From positions 80,337 through 144,336 of the forward strand of contig JALEFZ010000069.1 of assembly GCA_022760475.1 (NCBI GenBank): a stretch of DNA of 64,000 nt, written 5' to 3'. The notes beneath the pieces were generated by a model. The model was given only the letters and a program-made list of their open reading frames with translations. It did no database searches and was not told the origin of the DNA. The translations under genes were made by a program, and so were the position numbers. Source of the DNA: Bacteroidia bacterium (GTDB taxonomy: Bacteria > Bacteroidota > Bacteroidia > J057). Numbering within the stretch: the stretch's first letter is position 1; every line of letters starts with the position of its first letter. Below are positions 28,151-35,578 of this stretch, one piece after another.

Positions 28151-28786
28151 ATGAATTCGATAAAGGTATTTATTGCTGATGCAGCATTTCTTGTCAGAGA
28201 GGGCATCAAATCTGTAGCGGCTGCCTATGATCACATAGAGGTTATCGGGGAATCAGCTCGTGCAGACGAGTTGCGTGCAAAATTAAAGAGATATTCACCT
28301 GATTTATTGATCATTGACTATAGCTCACCCAATTTTTTCAGTATTGAGGACATCAAGTATGTGGCCAAACACTACCCCAGCATAAATTTCTTGGTTATCA
28401 CTTCGGATATTAAAAAAGAAGACGTCTTGACAGTTTTGGAACAAGGGGTAACAGGCTTCTTATTAAAGGAATGTGATAAATCAGAGATCATCAGCGCCAT
28501 CAATGCCTCTTCTAAAAATGAAAAATTCTTCTGTGGCAAGGTACTGGATATCATCCTAGATAGAGATCAAACCCCTTCTTGTGCTCCTGCAAACCTAACC
28601 GAACGGGAAACTGAAATTGTAAAATTGATGGCAGGAGGCAAAGGAACCAACGAAATGGCTGAAGAACTTTCACTCAGTGTCCATACCATTTACACCCACA
28701 GGAAAAATATCATGAAAAAACTTGGAGTAACCCGAGCTGCGGAGGTTATCCTATATGCCATTAATTCCTCTTTAATTGAGGGCTAG
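28151..28786 (+). CDS. NarL/FixJ-type response regulator (orphan)
   Basis: 211 residues: receiver domain (about 1-120) with phospho-acceptor Asp56 ('LLIIDYSSP'), 'VITSD' and 'LLKECD', and a LuxR-type helix-turn-helix ('LTERETEIVKLMAGGKGTNEMAEEL', split here as two contiguous blocks; about 145-205). The N-terminal acidic pair that binds Mg is reduced to one residue: 'FIADAAF' has Asp10 followed by Ala. No kinase gene is adjacent. Target unknown. ATG at 28151. Confidence 0.88.
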   Translation: MNSIKVFIADAAFLVREGIKSVAAAYDHIEVIGESARADELRAKLKRYSPDLLIIDYSSPNFFSIEDIKYVAKHYPSINFLVITSDIKKEDVLTVLEQGVTGFLLKECDKSEIISAINASSKNEKFFCGKVLDIILDRDQTPSCAPANLTERETEIVKLMAGGKGTNEMAEELSLSVHTIYTHRKNIMKKLGVTRAAEVILYAINSSLIEG

Positions 28787-28847
28787 GCATTTTTTTAACT
28801 ACTTAGAATTTTCGTAACATTGCCAATTCTTTTAAAAAGGAAACTGA

Positions 28848-29840
28848 ATGGCAAAGATATTTGTAACTGGTGCTGATGGAATGTTGGGTTCCAACCTGGT
28901 GAGAGAATTGCTGGGGAGAGAATACCAAGTCAAAGCATTTATCCTGGAAGGGAAATCAAGTCCTACTCTTGAAGGCCTACCCATTGAATATGCTGAAGGA
29001 AACCTGCTTGATAAGCATAGCGTTTTGGCGGGTATGGAAGGTTGCGATTATGCGATTCATGTCGCTGCGGTTACAAGCGTCTGGCCCTCTAAAGGCTCTA
29101 TCTACCATAGGGTCAATGTAGAAGGGACTGAAAACATCATTGAAGCTGCACTTGAAACGAAAATCAAAAGGCTCATTCATGTGGGAAGTGCCAGCTCTTT
29201 TGGTTTTGGTCACCAGCATGAGCCTGGAAACGAAGAAACTCCTTACAAATCTGGTAAATATGGCCTTGATTACATTGATACCAAGAGAGAAGGCCAGTTT
29301 AGGGTCGAAAAAGCGGTAAGAGAAAGGGGCCTGGATGCGGTCATTGTCAATCCTACTTTTATGATAGGCCCGTACGATTCTCAACCAAATGCTGGGAAAG
29401 TAATCCTGGGCGTGTATGAGAAACAGACGCCTGGCTATAGCCCAGGAGGAAAAAACTGGGTCTATGTCAAAGACGTGGCAGTTGGCATTGCCAATGCCAT
29501 TGAAAAAGGTAAAACTGGAGAGTCTTACATCCTTGGCCATGAAAATCTTAGCTTCAAAGAAGCTTTTAAAATCATAGCTGAAGTAGTAGATAGGCCATTT
29601 CCATCATTTGCAGCCCCTGCACCTTTAGTTAAGTTGGCTGGAAGATTTGGAAGCCTAGCCTCTTCGATTACAGGCAAAGCACCCACAGTCTCCTACAAAA
29701 TGGCATGGATTTCTTGTGATGGTCATTATTTTTCACCTAAAAAAGCCGTTGAAGAACTTGATTTGCCACAAACTCCGATTCGCGTAGCCATAAAAGAGGC
29801 ATTTGATTGGTTCAAGGAAAATGGATATCTGAAATCATGA
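28848..29840 (+). CDS. NAD(P)-dependent epimerase/dehydratase (extended SDR, dihydroflavonol-reductase-like)
   Basis: 330 residues with the N-terminal nucleotide motif 'FVTGADGMLGSNL', the catalytic YxxxK in 'LDYIDTKREGQ', 'NPTFMIGPYD', and a mid-chain 'VNVEGTENII'. It belongs to the extended SDR family that reduces ketones or epimerises sugars. The substrate is not determined. It shares a 3-base stop/start overlap (ATGA) with the next reductase gene, so the two are probably co-translated and act in one pathway. Confidence 0.82.
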   Translation: MAKIFVTGADGMLGSNLVRELLGREYQVKAFILEGKSSPTLEGLPIEYAEGNLLDKHSVLAGMEGCDYAIHVAAVTSVWPSKGSIYHRVNVEGTENIIEAALETKIKRLIHVGSASSFGFGHQHEPGNEETPYKSGKYGLDYIDTKREGQFRVEKAVRERGLDAVIVNPTFMIGPYDSQPNAGKVILGVYEKQTPGYSPGGKNWVYVKDVAVGIANAIEKGKTGESYILGHENLSFKEAFKIIAEVVDRPFPSFAAPAPLVKLAGRFGSLASSITGKAPTVSYKMAWISCDGHYFSPKKAVEELDLPQTPIRVAIKEAFDWFKENGYLKS

Positions 29841-30688
29841 AAAAAGAATTTCAAGACAAAGTAGTTTTGATTACTGGCTCCAGCATGGGCATAGGCAAAG
29901 CCATGGCCAGTCATTTTGCCATGAGGGGAGCTAAGGTAGCCATCAATGCCAGAAACGCAGAGAAGTTGGGTAGAACTGCTAAAGAATTGCGTCAAGAAGG
30001 TTTTGAAATCCTCGAAGTTCCTGCGGATGTCAGTGTATGGGAACAAGTAGAAGGAATGATCACTTCCGTTGTGACACATTTTGGACAACTTGATATCTTG
30101 ATCAACAATGCCGGAATTGCAACTAGAGGGAGTGTCGAAAACGTGAGTCCTGAGGTTTTTCAAAAAATGGTTAATGTCAACATTCTCGGATCAGTATTTC
30201 CTTCTAAGGCTGCTATGCCATATATATCCAAACAAAGTGGAAGCATCATATTTGTATCGAGCATTGCGGCTTTTTACGGTTTGCCGTACAATGGCATTTA
30301 TAGCAGCACGAAAAAGGCGTTGACCGCTTTCTCGGAATCATTAAGACTAGAGACTAAGGAGAAAGGAATTCACGTTGGGATAGCCTATGTAAGCTTCACT
30401 GAAAATGATCCCCAAAAGATCATCTTGGATTCTGATGGCAACCGAATTTATCTAGAAAACCGAAAAGGCATTAAAAAACAAAGCCCGGAAACAGTTTCTT
30501 CGATCATTTCAAATATGGTTTTAATGAGAAGGAACAGCGTTTCGCTAAGTTTTATGGGAAAAGCGCTTAACTTCATTCATAGGATATTCCCTGGCATCAT
30601 AAAAATGATCTATACGAGAAACATGGCCACCATCAAGGCCCAATCTGAAGGGAAGCCCAGATATGTAGAGGCTGAAAAAAATAAATGA
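29837..30688 (+). CDS. Classical short-chain dehydrogenase/reductase
   Basis: 283 residues from the ATG at 29837 (the reading frame extends upstream only with a TTG start). Rossmann motif 'LITGSSMGIGKAM', 'INNAGIA', catalytic Ser in 'IIFVSSIA', and 'YNGIYSSTKKA' with the Tyr-x3-Lys. A C-terminal hydrophobic stretch ('LNFIHRIFPGIIKMIY') resembles membrane-associated ketoreductases. Substrate unknown. Coupled to the upstream SDR by ATGA. Confidence 0.85.
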   Translation: MKKEFQDKVVLITGSSMGIGKAMASHFAMRGAKVAINARNAEKLGRTAKELRQEGFEILEVPADVSVWEQVEGMITSVVTHFGQLDILINNAGIATRGSVENVSPEVFQKMVNVNILGSVFPSKAAMPYISKQSGSIIFVSSIAAFYGLPYNGIYSSTKKALTAFSESLRLETKEKGIHVGIAYVSFTENDPQKIILDSDGNRIYLENRKGIKKQSPETVSSIISNMVLMRRNSVSLSFMGKALNFIHRIFPGIIKMIYTRNMATIKAQSEGKPRYVEAEKNK

Positions 30689-30695
30689 AGAATTG

Positions 30696-31928
30696 TCAGG
30701 TTCTTAGGCCAGAAGCTGCTTCAATTTTGGATGCTTGGTGTGCTGGATAAAGTGAGGCAATTGCTGCAAGGAGGAGTACGGTTATCCCCACAAGCAAAAA
30801 GTCGCCCAATTGCAGTTCCACAGGGAAGGCCTTCACCCTGAAGCTGTCCCCACCCTGTAGCTGGACAAAGCCCCAGTACTTTTGTCCAAGGCCCAATACC
30901 AGGGCGGACAGTACTCCAATGCCACTACCAATGGTACCTACAAAGAGACCGGTTCGAAAGAAAGTATTTCGTATAAAGGAACTTGAAGCCCCAAAAGATT
31001 TCATGACTGCAATATCCCTGCTTTTTTCCAGGACAATCATCGAAAGGCTTCCTACGATATTTATTGCAGTTAGCGCATTCATCAGTACCAGAATAAGATA
31101 ACTGATGTACTTCTCATTTTTCATGACTCGATAGAGTGTCTTATGCTGCTCATACCAGGTGAGAACTTCATATTTATCCCCTAGCCTATCTTCTATCCTG
31201 TTTTTGAATGCCTCGGCTTTTTTTAGGTCAGTCAATTTGACCTCGTAGGCTGAGATTTGTTTTTCAGCTTTGAAGACCCTTCTGACAAAGCCCAGGTCTC
31301 CAAAAATATATTTTTCGTTGTACTCTTTTTGAACATCAAAATGACCTGAGGGAAGGATGTAAGTTGGCTGTATGGCACTTGCTATCTCAAAAGCCTTCAC
31401 ATCCTTTGGCACGTAAAACATGCTAATGGGATTCCGTTCATTTTCATAATCTGTATTAAGCCTGCTGGTGATAAGGCTTCCCATGATAACCTGTGGATAG
31501 CCATTTCTGGTAAAGGGGGTAAATCTGCCCCGATAAATAAAAGTATCCAAAGGATTTACATCATTGAAATCAGCTTCGATTCCTTTAAGAACCGCCAGGC
31601 TTTGGTTATCCACATACTTTAGCCAAACCCTGTCTTCGAGGGTCTTGGTAACATAGACCACCTCAGGGTCAGCCATCAAATCAGCATAAAGTTGGTCATC
31701 TGCCTCAAAAAATTTACCCTCTGCTGCAACAATCTTTATATCCGGATCAATGGCAGCAAACAAATCTTCAATAAAGCCAGTGAGTCCGTTGAATACAGAT
31801 AGTACCAGAATAAGGGCGGCAGTTCCCACTGCGATACCGCTGATACTCACCCAGATGATGATGTTGATGGCGTTGGAAGACTTCTTCGAAAAGAGGTATC
31901 TCCGGGCTATTTTATTTGAGACATTCAT
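30696..31928 (-). CDS. LolC/LolE-type ABC permease (FtsX family)
   Basis: 410 residues with the FtsX/MacB-type plan: one N-terminal helix (about 20-45, 'IIIWVSISGIAVGTAALIL'), a large periplasmic domain (about 46-265), then three C-terminal helices ('LVLMNALTAINIVGSLSMI', 'GTIGSGIGVLSALVLGL', 'VLLLAAIASLYPA'). The family extracts lipoproteins for transport to the outer membrane (LolCDE). The ATPase LolD is not in this window. Its ATG overlaps the rbfA stop by four bases (ATGA), an unusual pairing. Confidence 0.85.
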   Translation of the reverse strand: MNVSNKIARRYLFSKKSSNAINIIIWVSISGIAVGTAALILVLSVFNGLTGFIEDLFAAIDPDIKIVAAEGKFFEADDQLYADLMADPEVVYVTKTLEDRVWLKYVDNQSLAVLKGIEADFNDVNPLDTFIYRGRFTPFTRNGYPQVIMGSLITSRLNTDYENERNPISMFYVPKDVKAFEIASAIQPTYILPSGHFDVQKEYNEKYIFGDLGFVRRVFKAEKQISAYEVKLTDLKKAEAFKNRIEDRLGDKYEVLTWYEQHKTLYRVMKNEKYISYLILVLMNALTAINIVGSLSMIVLEKSRDIAVMKSFGASSSFIRNTFFRTGLFVGTIGSGIGVLSALVLGLGQKYWGFVQLQGGDSFRVKAFPVELQLGDFLLVGITVLLLAAIASLYPAHQASKIEAASGLRT

Positions 31929-32320
31929 ATATCCTTGCTCTCGGGATCTTCACTTGCTCCCTTGCTTTCGTCCTCCTCAACCAATGTATCCAATAACCTA
32001 CTTATTCGATCTGCTTCTTTAAAAGAGTCATCTTCATAAAATTGCAGTTCAGGAATCTTGCGAATCTTATTTTTGATTCTTGCAGCGAGACTTTTTCTGA
32101 TCTCCCATGAGTTTTCATTCAAAATACCCACCAATTCTTCTAATTTAGAGTCGGGTAAAACAGAGACATAAACTTTGGACAAACTAAAGTCTGCAGGTAC
32201 TTTTACCTGACTCACTGTGACCATCACCCCATTCATATATACCTGTTTCAACTGCAAGATTTCTGATAATTCTTGCTGGATCAGTTTGCTAACTTTTTTT
32301 TGGACTTTGGTTTCAGCCAT
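31925..32320 (-). CDS. rbfA: 30S ribosome-binding factor RbfA
   Basis: 131 residues. The KH-type cold-shock factor RbfA acts in maturation of 16S rRNA 5' end in the 30S subunit. The N-terminus 'VQKKVSKLIQQELSEIL', 'LSKVYVSVLPDS', 'IRKSLAARIKNKIRKIPELQFYEDDS' and 'ADRISRLLDTL' are diagnostic. An acidic tail follows. It opens a leftward two-gene unit with the permease and is divergent from an ABC transporter across 77 bp. Confidence 0.93.
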   Translation of the reverse strand: MAETKVQKKVSKLIQQELSEILQLKQVYMNGVMVTVSQVKVPADFSLSKVYVSVLPDSKLEELVGILNENSWEIRKSLAARIKNKIRKIPELQFYEDDSFKEADRISRLLDTLVEEDESKGASEDPESKDI

Positions 32321-32326
32321 TTAAGG

Positions 32327-32356
32327 TTTGGAAGCTTAAAAAAATTTATACCTTCG
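32327..32356 (+). promoter_or_regulatory. Candidate promoter of the ABC transporter gene
   Basis: TTTG (32327-32330), 18 bases, TACCTTCG (32349-32356). This is the same TTTG-N18-TAnnTTCG layout as before the hybrid kinase. The -7-like element lies within one arm of a perfect inverted repeat. Confidence 0.4.
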
Positions 32357-32393
32357 TTGATCTGGATTATTTCCAATATAATGAACGAAGGTA
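32349..32393. repeat. Perfect 10-bp inverted repeat between rbfA and the ABC transporter gene
   Basis: TACCTTCGTT (32349-32358) and AACGAAGGTA (32384-32393) are perfect complements 25 bases apart, in the divergent region. The right arm ends four bases before the transporter ATG at 32398. It could be a paired operator or an mRNA stem next to the start codon. Confidence 0.6.
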
Positions 32394-32397
32394 CGAA

Positions 32398-34218
32398 ATG
32401 GAATCATATTTCCGAATCATAAGCTACGGAAAACCCTTTTATGGGCAAGGGATGCTTGCCTCAATTTTCCTTTTGATCTACACCCTTTCCAATACGATTT
32501 CCCTGGTTGCCATCATCCCCTTTCTGGAAATCTTGTTCAGCCAAAATGCTTTTCCGCAGCCTGAGGAAGCCTTGATATGGTATAATGCCTCCTCGTTAAA
32601 GGCTCATGGCTACTTCCACCTGGGAGAAGCCATCCAAAATTATGGGCCTAGACAAATGTTGCTGTATTTCAGTATTTTCTTAACAAGTAGCATCCTTATA
32701 AAAAATATTTCCAAATACCTGAGTTCATACTTCATGGCGCCTTTTGAACAAGGAATCATGCAAGAGCTAAGAAATCACATTTTCAAGCATTTAATGATTC
32801 AAGATCTCTCATTCTTTACCAGCAGAAAGAAGGGAGACCTGATTAATGTTATCCTAAGCGATGTAAATGTAGTTAGGGAGGCGATCATTGGCACCTTGCT
32901 TGCGCTTTTTCGGGAGCCCATTACCATGGTAATTTTTATATTGACCCTCTTATTCATATCCTGGAAACTAACATTGTTTACACTACTGGTACTACCGCTT
33001 ACAGCACTCGTAATCGCACGGATACGGACACCTCTTAGACGTAAGACAAAGGAAGGACAAAAAGCCCTTGGCAAACTTGTAGCTTTGATTGATGAACAGC
33101 TCGGTGGGATAAAAATCATCAAGACATTCCAAAAAGAATCTTTTGCAGTAGATTCTTTTGAAAAGGAGAACCAGAATTACACAGATTTCCAAATTGGAAT
33201 TCGCAGGCAATCAGAACTTGCTTCTCCCCTAACTGAGGTCTTGAGTATACTGGTAATCTGTGCGGTCATATATTTTGCAGGCACTTTGATTTTGGAGGAA
33301 AATTCTGGTTTGAAGCGGTCAGAATTTCTCGGCTTTATTGCTGTTTTCAGTCAGTTTATATCCCCCATAAAGGTATTCGCCAATGCCATGACCAAGGTTC
33401 AAAGAGCAATCGCTGCTTTCGAGAGAATTACTGGTCTCCTGGACCACCAACCACAAATTGCGAATCGCGAACAGACAATCCCTTTAGCAAACTTCAGTGA
33501 TCAAATAAGCTTTGAAAACCTAAATTTTGCCTACAAAGAGACTCTTGTACTTCAAGACATCAATTTCACCTTAAAAAAGGGAGAAAGTCTTGCCCTTGTG
33601 GGTCCTTCTGGAAGTGGGAAAAGCACCCTGGCTCACTTAATGGCCAGGTTTTATGATCCACAAGCAGGTGCAATATTCCTTGATGGCCATGACATAAGAA
33701 ATTACGAAATCGAGGAACTTAGGAGCCTTATTGGGATGGTAGATCAGGAGGGGATTTTATTCCATAGCTCAGTAAAGGAAAATATTGCCTTTGGGGTACA
33801 AAATCCCAACATGAATTTGGTGATGGAAGCGGCTAAAAATGCCTATGCCCATGAATTCATCATGGAATTACCGGAGGCTTACGACACCCTCATAGGAGAT
33901 CGAGGAATTCAGCTCTCAGGCGGACAAAGACAACGTCTTTCCATTGCCAGGGCACTACTCAGAAACCCTGAAATACTAATCCTTGATGAAGCTACTTCCA
34001 ACCTGGATACCCAGTCAGAAAAAGAAGTTCAGCACGCATTGAGCAACTTGCTAAAAGACAGAACCTCTATCATCATTGCACATAGACTTTCTACCATTGT
34101 TCATGCAAATAAAATCATCGTGTTAAAGCAAGGAAAGATTGTAGAACAAGGAACCCATCAGGAATTGCTGGCAATGGGAGGCTTGTATCAGGAGTTGTAT
34201 CAGGTACAAACTACCTAA
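32398..34218 (+). CDS. ABC exporter, MsbA-like half-transporter
   Basis: 606 residues: N-terminal membrane domain with about six helices (1-330), then an ATPase domain with Walker A 'GPSGSGKST' (Lys408), signature 'LSGGQRQRLSIARALL', Walker B 'ILILDEATS' and H-loop 'IIAHRLST'. Family members of this layout export lipid A (MsbA) or other lipids, peptides and drugs as homodimers. The substrate is not evident here. The cytoplasmic coupling helices are intact. The gene is divergent from rbfA and has its own promoter-like site. Confidence 0.88.
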   Translation: MESYFRIISYGKPFYGQGMLASIFLLIYTLSNTISLVAIIPFLEILFSQNAFPQPEEALIWYNASSLKAHGYFHLGEAIQNYGPRQMLLYFSIFLTSSILIKNISKYLSSYFMAPFEQGIMQELRNHIFKHLMIQDLSFFTSRKKGDLINVILSDVNVVREAIIGTLLALFREPITMVIFILTLLFISWKLTLFTLLVLPLTALVIARIRTPLRRKTKEGQKALGKLVALIDEQLGGIKIIKTFQKESFAVDSFEKENQNYTDFQIGIRRQSELASPLTEVLSILVICAVIYFAGTLILEENSGLKRSEFLGFIAVFSQFISPIKVFANAMTKVQRAIAAFERITGLLDHQPQIANREQTIPLANFSDQISFENLNFAYKETLVLQDINFTLKKGESLALVGPSGSGKSTLAHLMARFYDPQAGAIFLDGHDIRNYEIEELRSLIGMVDQEGILFHSSVKENIAFGVQNPNMNLVMEAAKNAYAHEFIMELPEAYDTLIGDRGIQLSGGQRQRLSIARALLRNPEILILDEATSNLDTQSEKEVQHALSNLLKDRTSIIIAHRLSTIVHANKIIVLKQGKIVEQGTHQELLAMGGLYQELYQVQTT

Positions 34219-34219
34219 A

Positions 34220-34699
34220 TCACCTTTCAAGGTTGAGGTAAGAAACAAGCAGGTTAAATTCTTCTTCCCAGCCTACATTGTATTTGATTCTATTCCTGGT
34301 AGTGGGAATTAAGGTACTCAACTTATTGGAGGAGGGATCTTCCTTGATGGCAACCAGGAAGTTGGTGATATCCTCCTGAGTTGCATATTGATACCAACCA
34401 TTTATTTCCCTGCCGATTTGCTTGAGGGCATATTTATCATCCTCATAAAACCTCCTCAATCTGTCCATGGCCATGTCATCCTCTGGTATGTCTCTCACTT
34501 CTTCTAGCAGGAGAACCATATTCTGCATCAATTTGATATATTTTTTTTCTATGGAGACAGACTTTGCAGCAAAATTCTTGAGTTCAGTTCGGTTCTTTTC
34601 ACTCAAAGCTCCTTCATCAGGGGCGTAGCAAGATTGGAAAAAGCCAGCAATTGTCAATAGAAGTAAAATAAACAGGATATTTTTCTTAACACTCACCAT
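34220..34699 (-). CDS. Small lipoprotein of unknown function
   Basis: 159 residues with a type II signal peptide, lipobox 'FFQSC' near residue 24. The mature part is mostly helical, charged and without recognised motifs. It ends with a helix-turn pattern 'WEEEFNLLVSYLNLER'. It is convergent with the ABC transporter gene (1 bp) and divergent from the cyclophilin. Probably a periplasmic-facing outer- or inner-membrane lipoprotein. Confidence 0.6.
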   Translation of the reverse strand: MVSVKKNILFILLLLTIAGFFQSCYAPDEGALSEKNRTELKNFAAKSVSIEKKYIKLMQNMVLLLEEVRDIPEDDMAMDRLRRFYEDDKYALKQIGREINGWYQYATQEDITNFLVAIKEDPSSNKLSTLIPTTRNRIKYNVGWEEEFNLLVSYLNLER

Positions 34700-34779
34700 A
34701 AACCAAAGATAAAGGATTTTTTTTTACCTGTAAGATCTTCATATTCACAAACAAATTAACTTTATAATATACCATTAAG

Positions 34780-35532
34780 ATGCAAATAAGCAGGTACACA
34801 CTGATTTTCAGCATTTTCCTACTTTGTTTCTGCGCTGTGGGTTTTAGCCAAAAGAAAAAAATCCCAAAGAAAGACAGCCTTGTACAAATAACTACTCCTC
34901 ATGGCAACATGATTGTCAGGCTTTATACTGAAACCCCTGCCCACCGAGCAAATTTCCTGAAATTAGCGGGAGAGGGATATTATAACGGAACTACCTTTCA
35001 CCGAGTGATCAAAGAGTTTATGATTCAGGGTGGAGATCCATATAGCAAGGATCCCAAAAAGAAGAACCTTGCAGGTCAAGGGGGCCCGGGCTATACCATT
35101 CCCGCAGAGATTAATACAAAATTTATCCATACCAAAGGGGTGCTTGCAGCAGCTAGAACAGGAGACAGGGTAAACCCTAAAAGAGAATCCTCAGGATCAC
35201 AGTTTTATATTGTACAAGGCAAAAAATATACTGAGCAGGAAATTCAGAGAATCACTAATGGAATGATGCAGCAAAACCCTGACTTCAAATTTACTGAAGC
35301 ACAGAAAACTGCATATATGGAGATAGGCGGAAGCCCATGGCTGGATGGGGCATATACAGCTTTTGGGGAGGTAATCTCAGGATTGGAAGTCATTGACAAG
35401 ATCGCAGCTCAAAAGGTGGTTCCCAGGGTAAATCGCCCAGTTAAAGACATCAGCATGAGCATGGAGGTCATTGTAATGAAGAAGAAAAAAATCACCAAAA
35501 CCTACGGTTTTGAATACCCTAATAAAAAATAA
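34780..35532 (+). CDS. Secreted cyclophilin-type peptidyl-prolyl isomerase
   Basis: 250 residues. A signal peptide ('IFSIFLLCFCAVGFSQ') is followed by a cyclophilin domain with 'GNMIVRLYTETPAHRANFLKLA', given here as adjacent short blocks, 'FHRVIKEFMIQGGDP', 'SSGSQFYIVQG' and 'AFGEVISG'. The catalytic Arg ('FHRVI') and the 'FYIV' and 'GGDP' pocket residues are present. A loop insertion ('KYTEQEIQRITNG') is common in Bacteroidota homologues. A periplasmic protein-folding role is inferred. Confidence 0.92.
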   Translation: MQISRYTLIFSIFLLCFCAVGFSQKKKIPKKDSLVQITTPHGNMIVRLYTETPAHRANFLKLAGEGYYNGTTFHRVIKEFMIQGGDPYSKDPKKKNLAGQGGPGYTIPAEINTKFIHTKGVLAAARTGDRVNPKRESSGSQFYIVQGKKYTEQEIQRITNGMMQQNPDFKFTEAQKTAYMEIGGSPWLDGAYTAFGEVISGLEVIDKIAAQKVVPRVNRPVKDISMSMEVIVMKKKKITKTYGFEYPNKK

Positions 35533-35546
35533 CTGTCTTAAATTGG

Positions 35547-35578
35547 AAAAAAGCCCCTGTTTGTATAGGGGCTTTTTT
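35547..35578. terminator. Bidirectional terminator between the cyclophilin and SNF2 genes
   Basis: AAAAAAGCCCCT / AGGGGCTTTTTT (35547-35558 and 35567-35578), a 12-bp stem with A/T arms on both sides. The stop codon of the SNF2 gene (35577-35579) lies at its edge. Confidence 0.9.
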
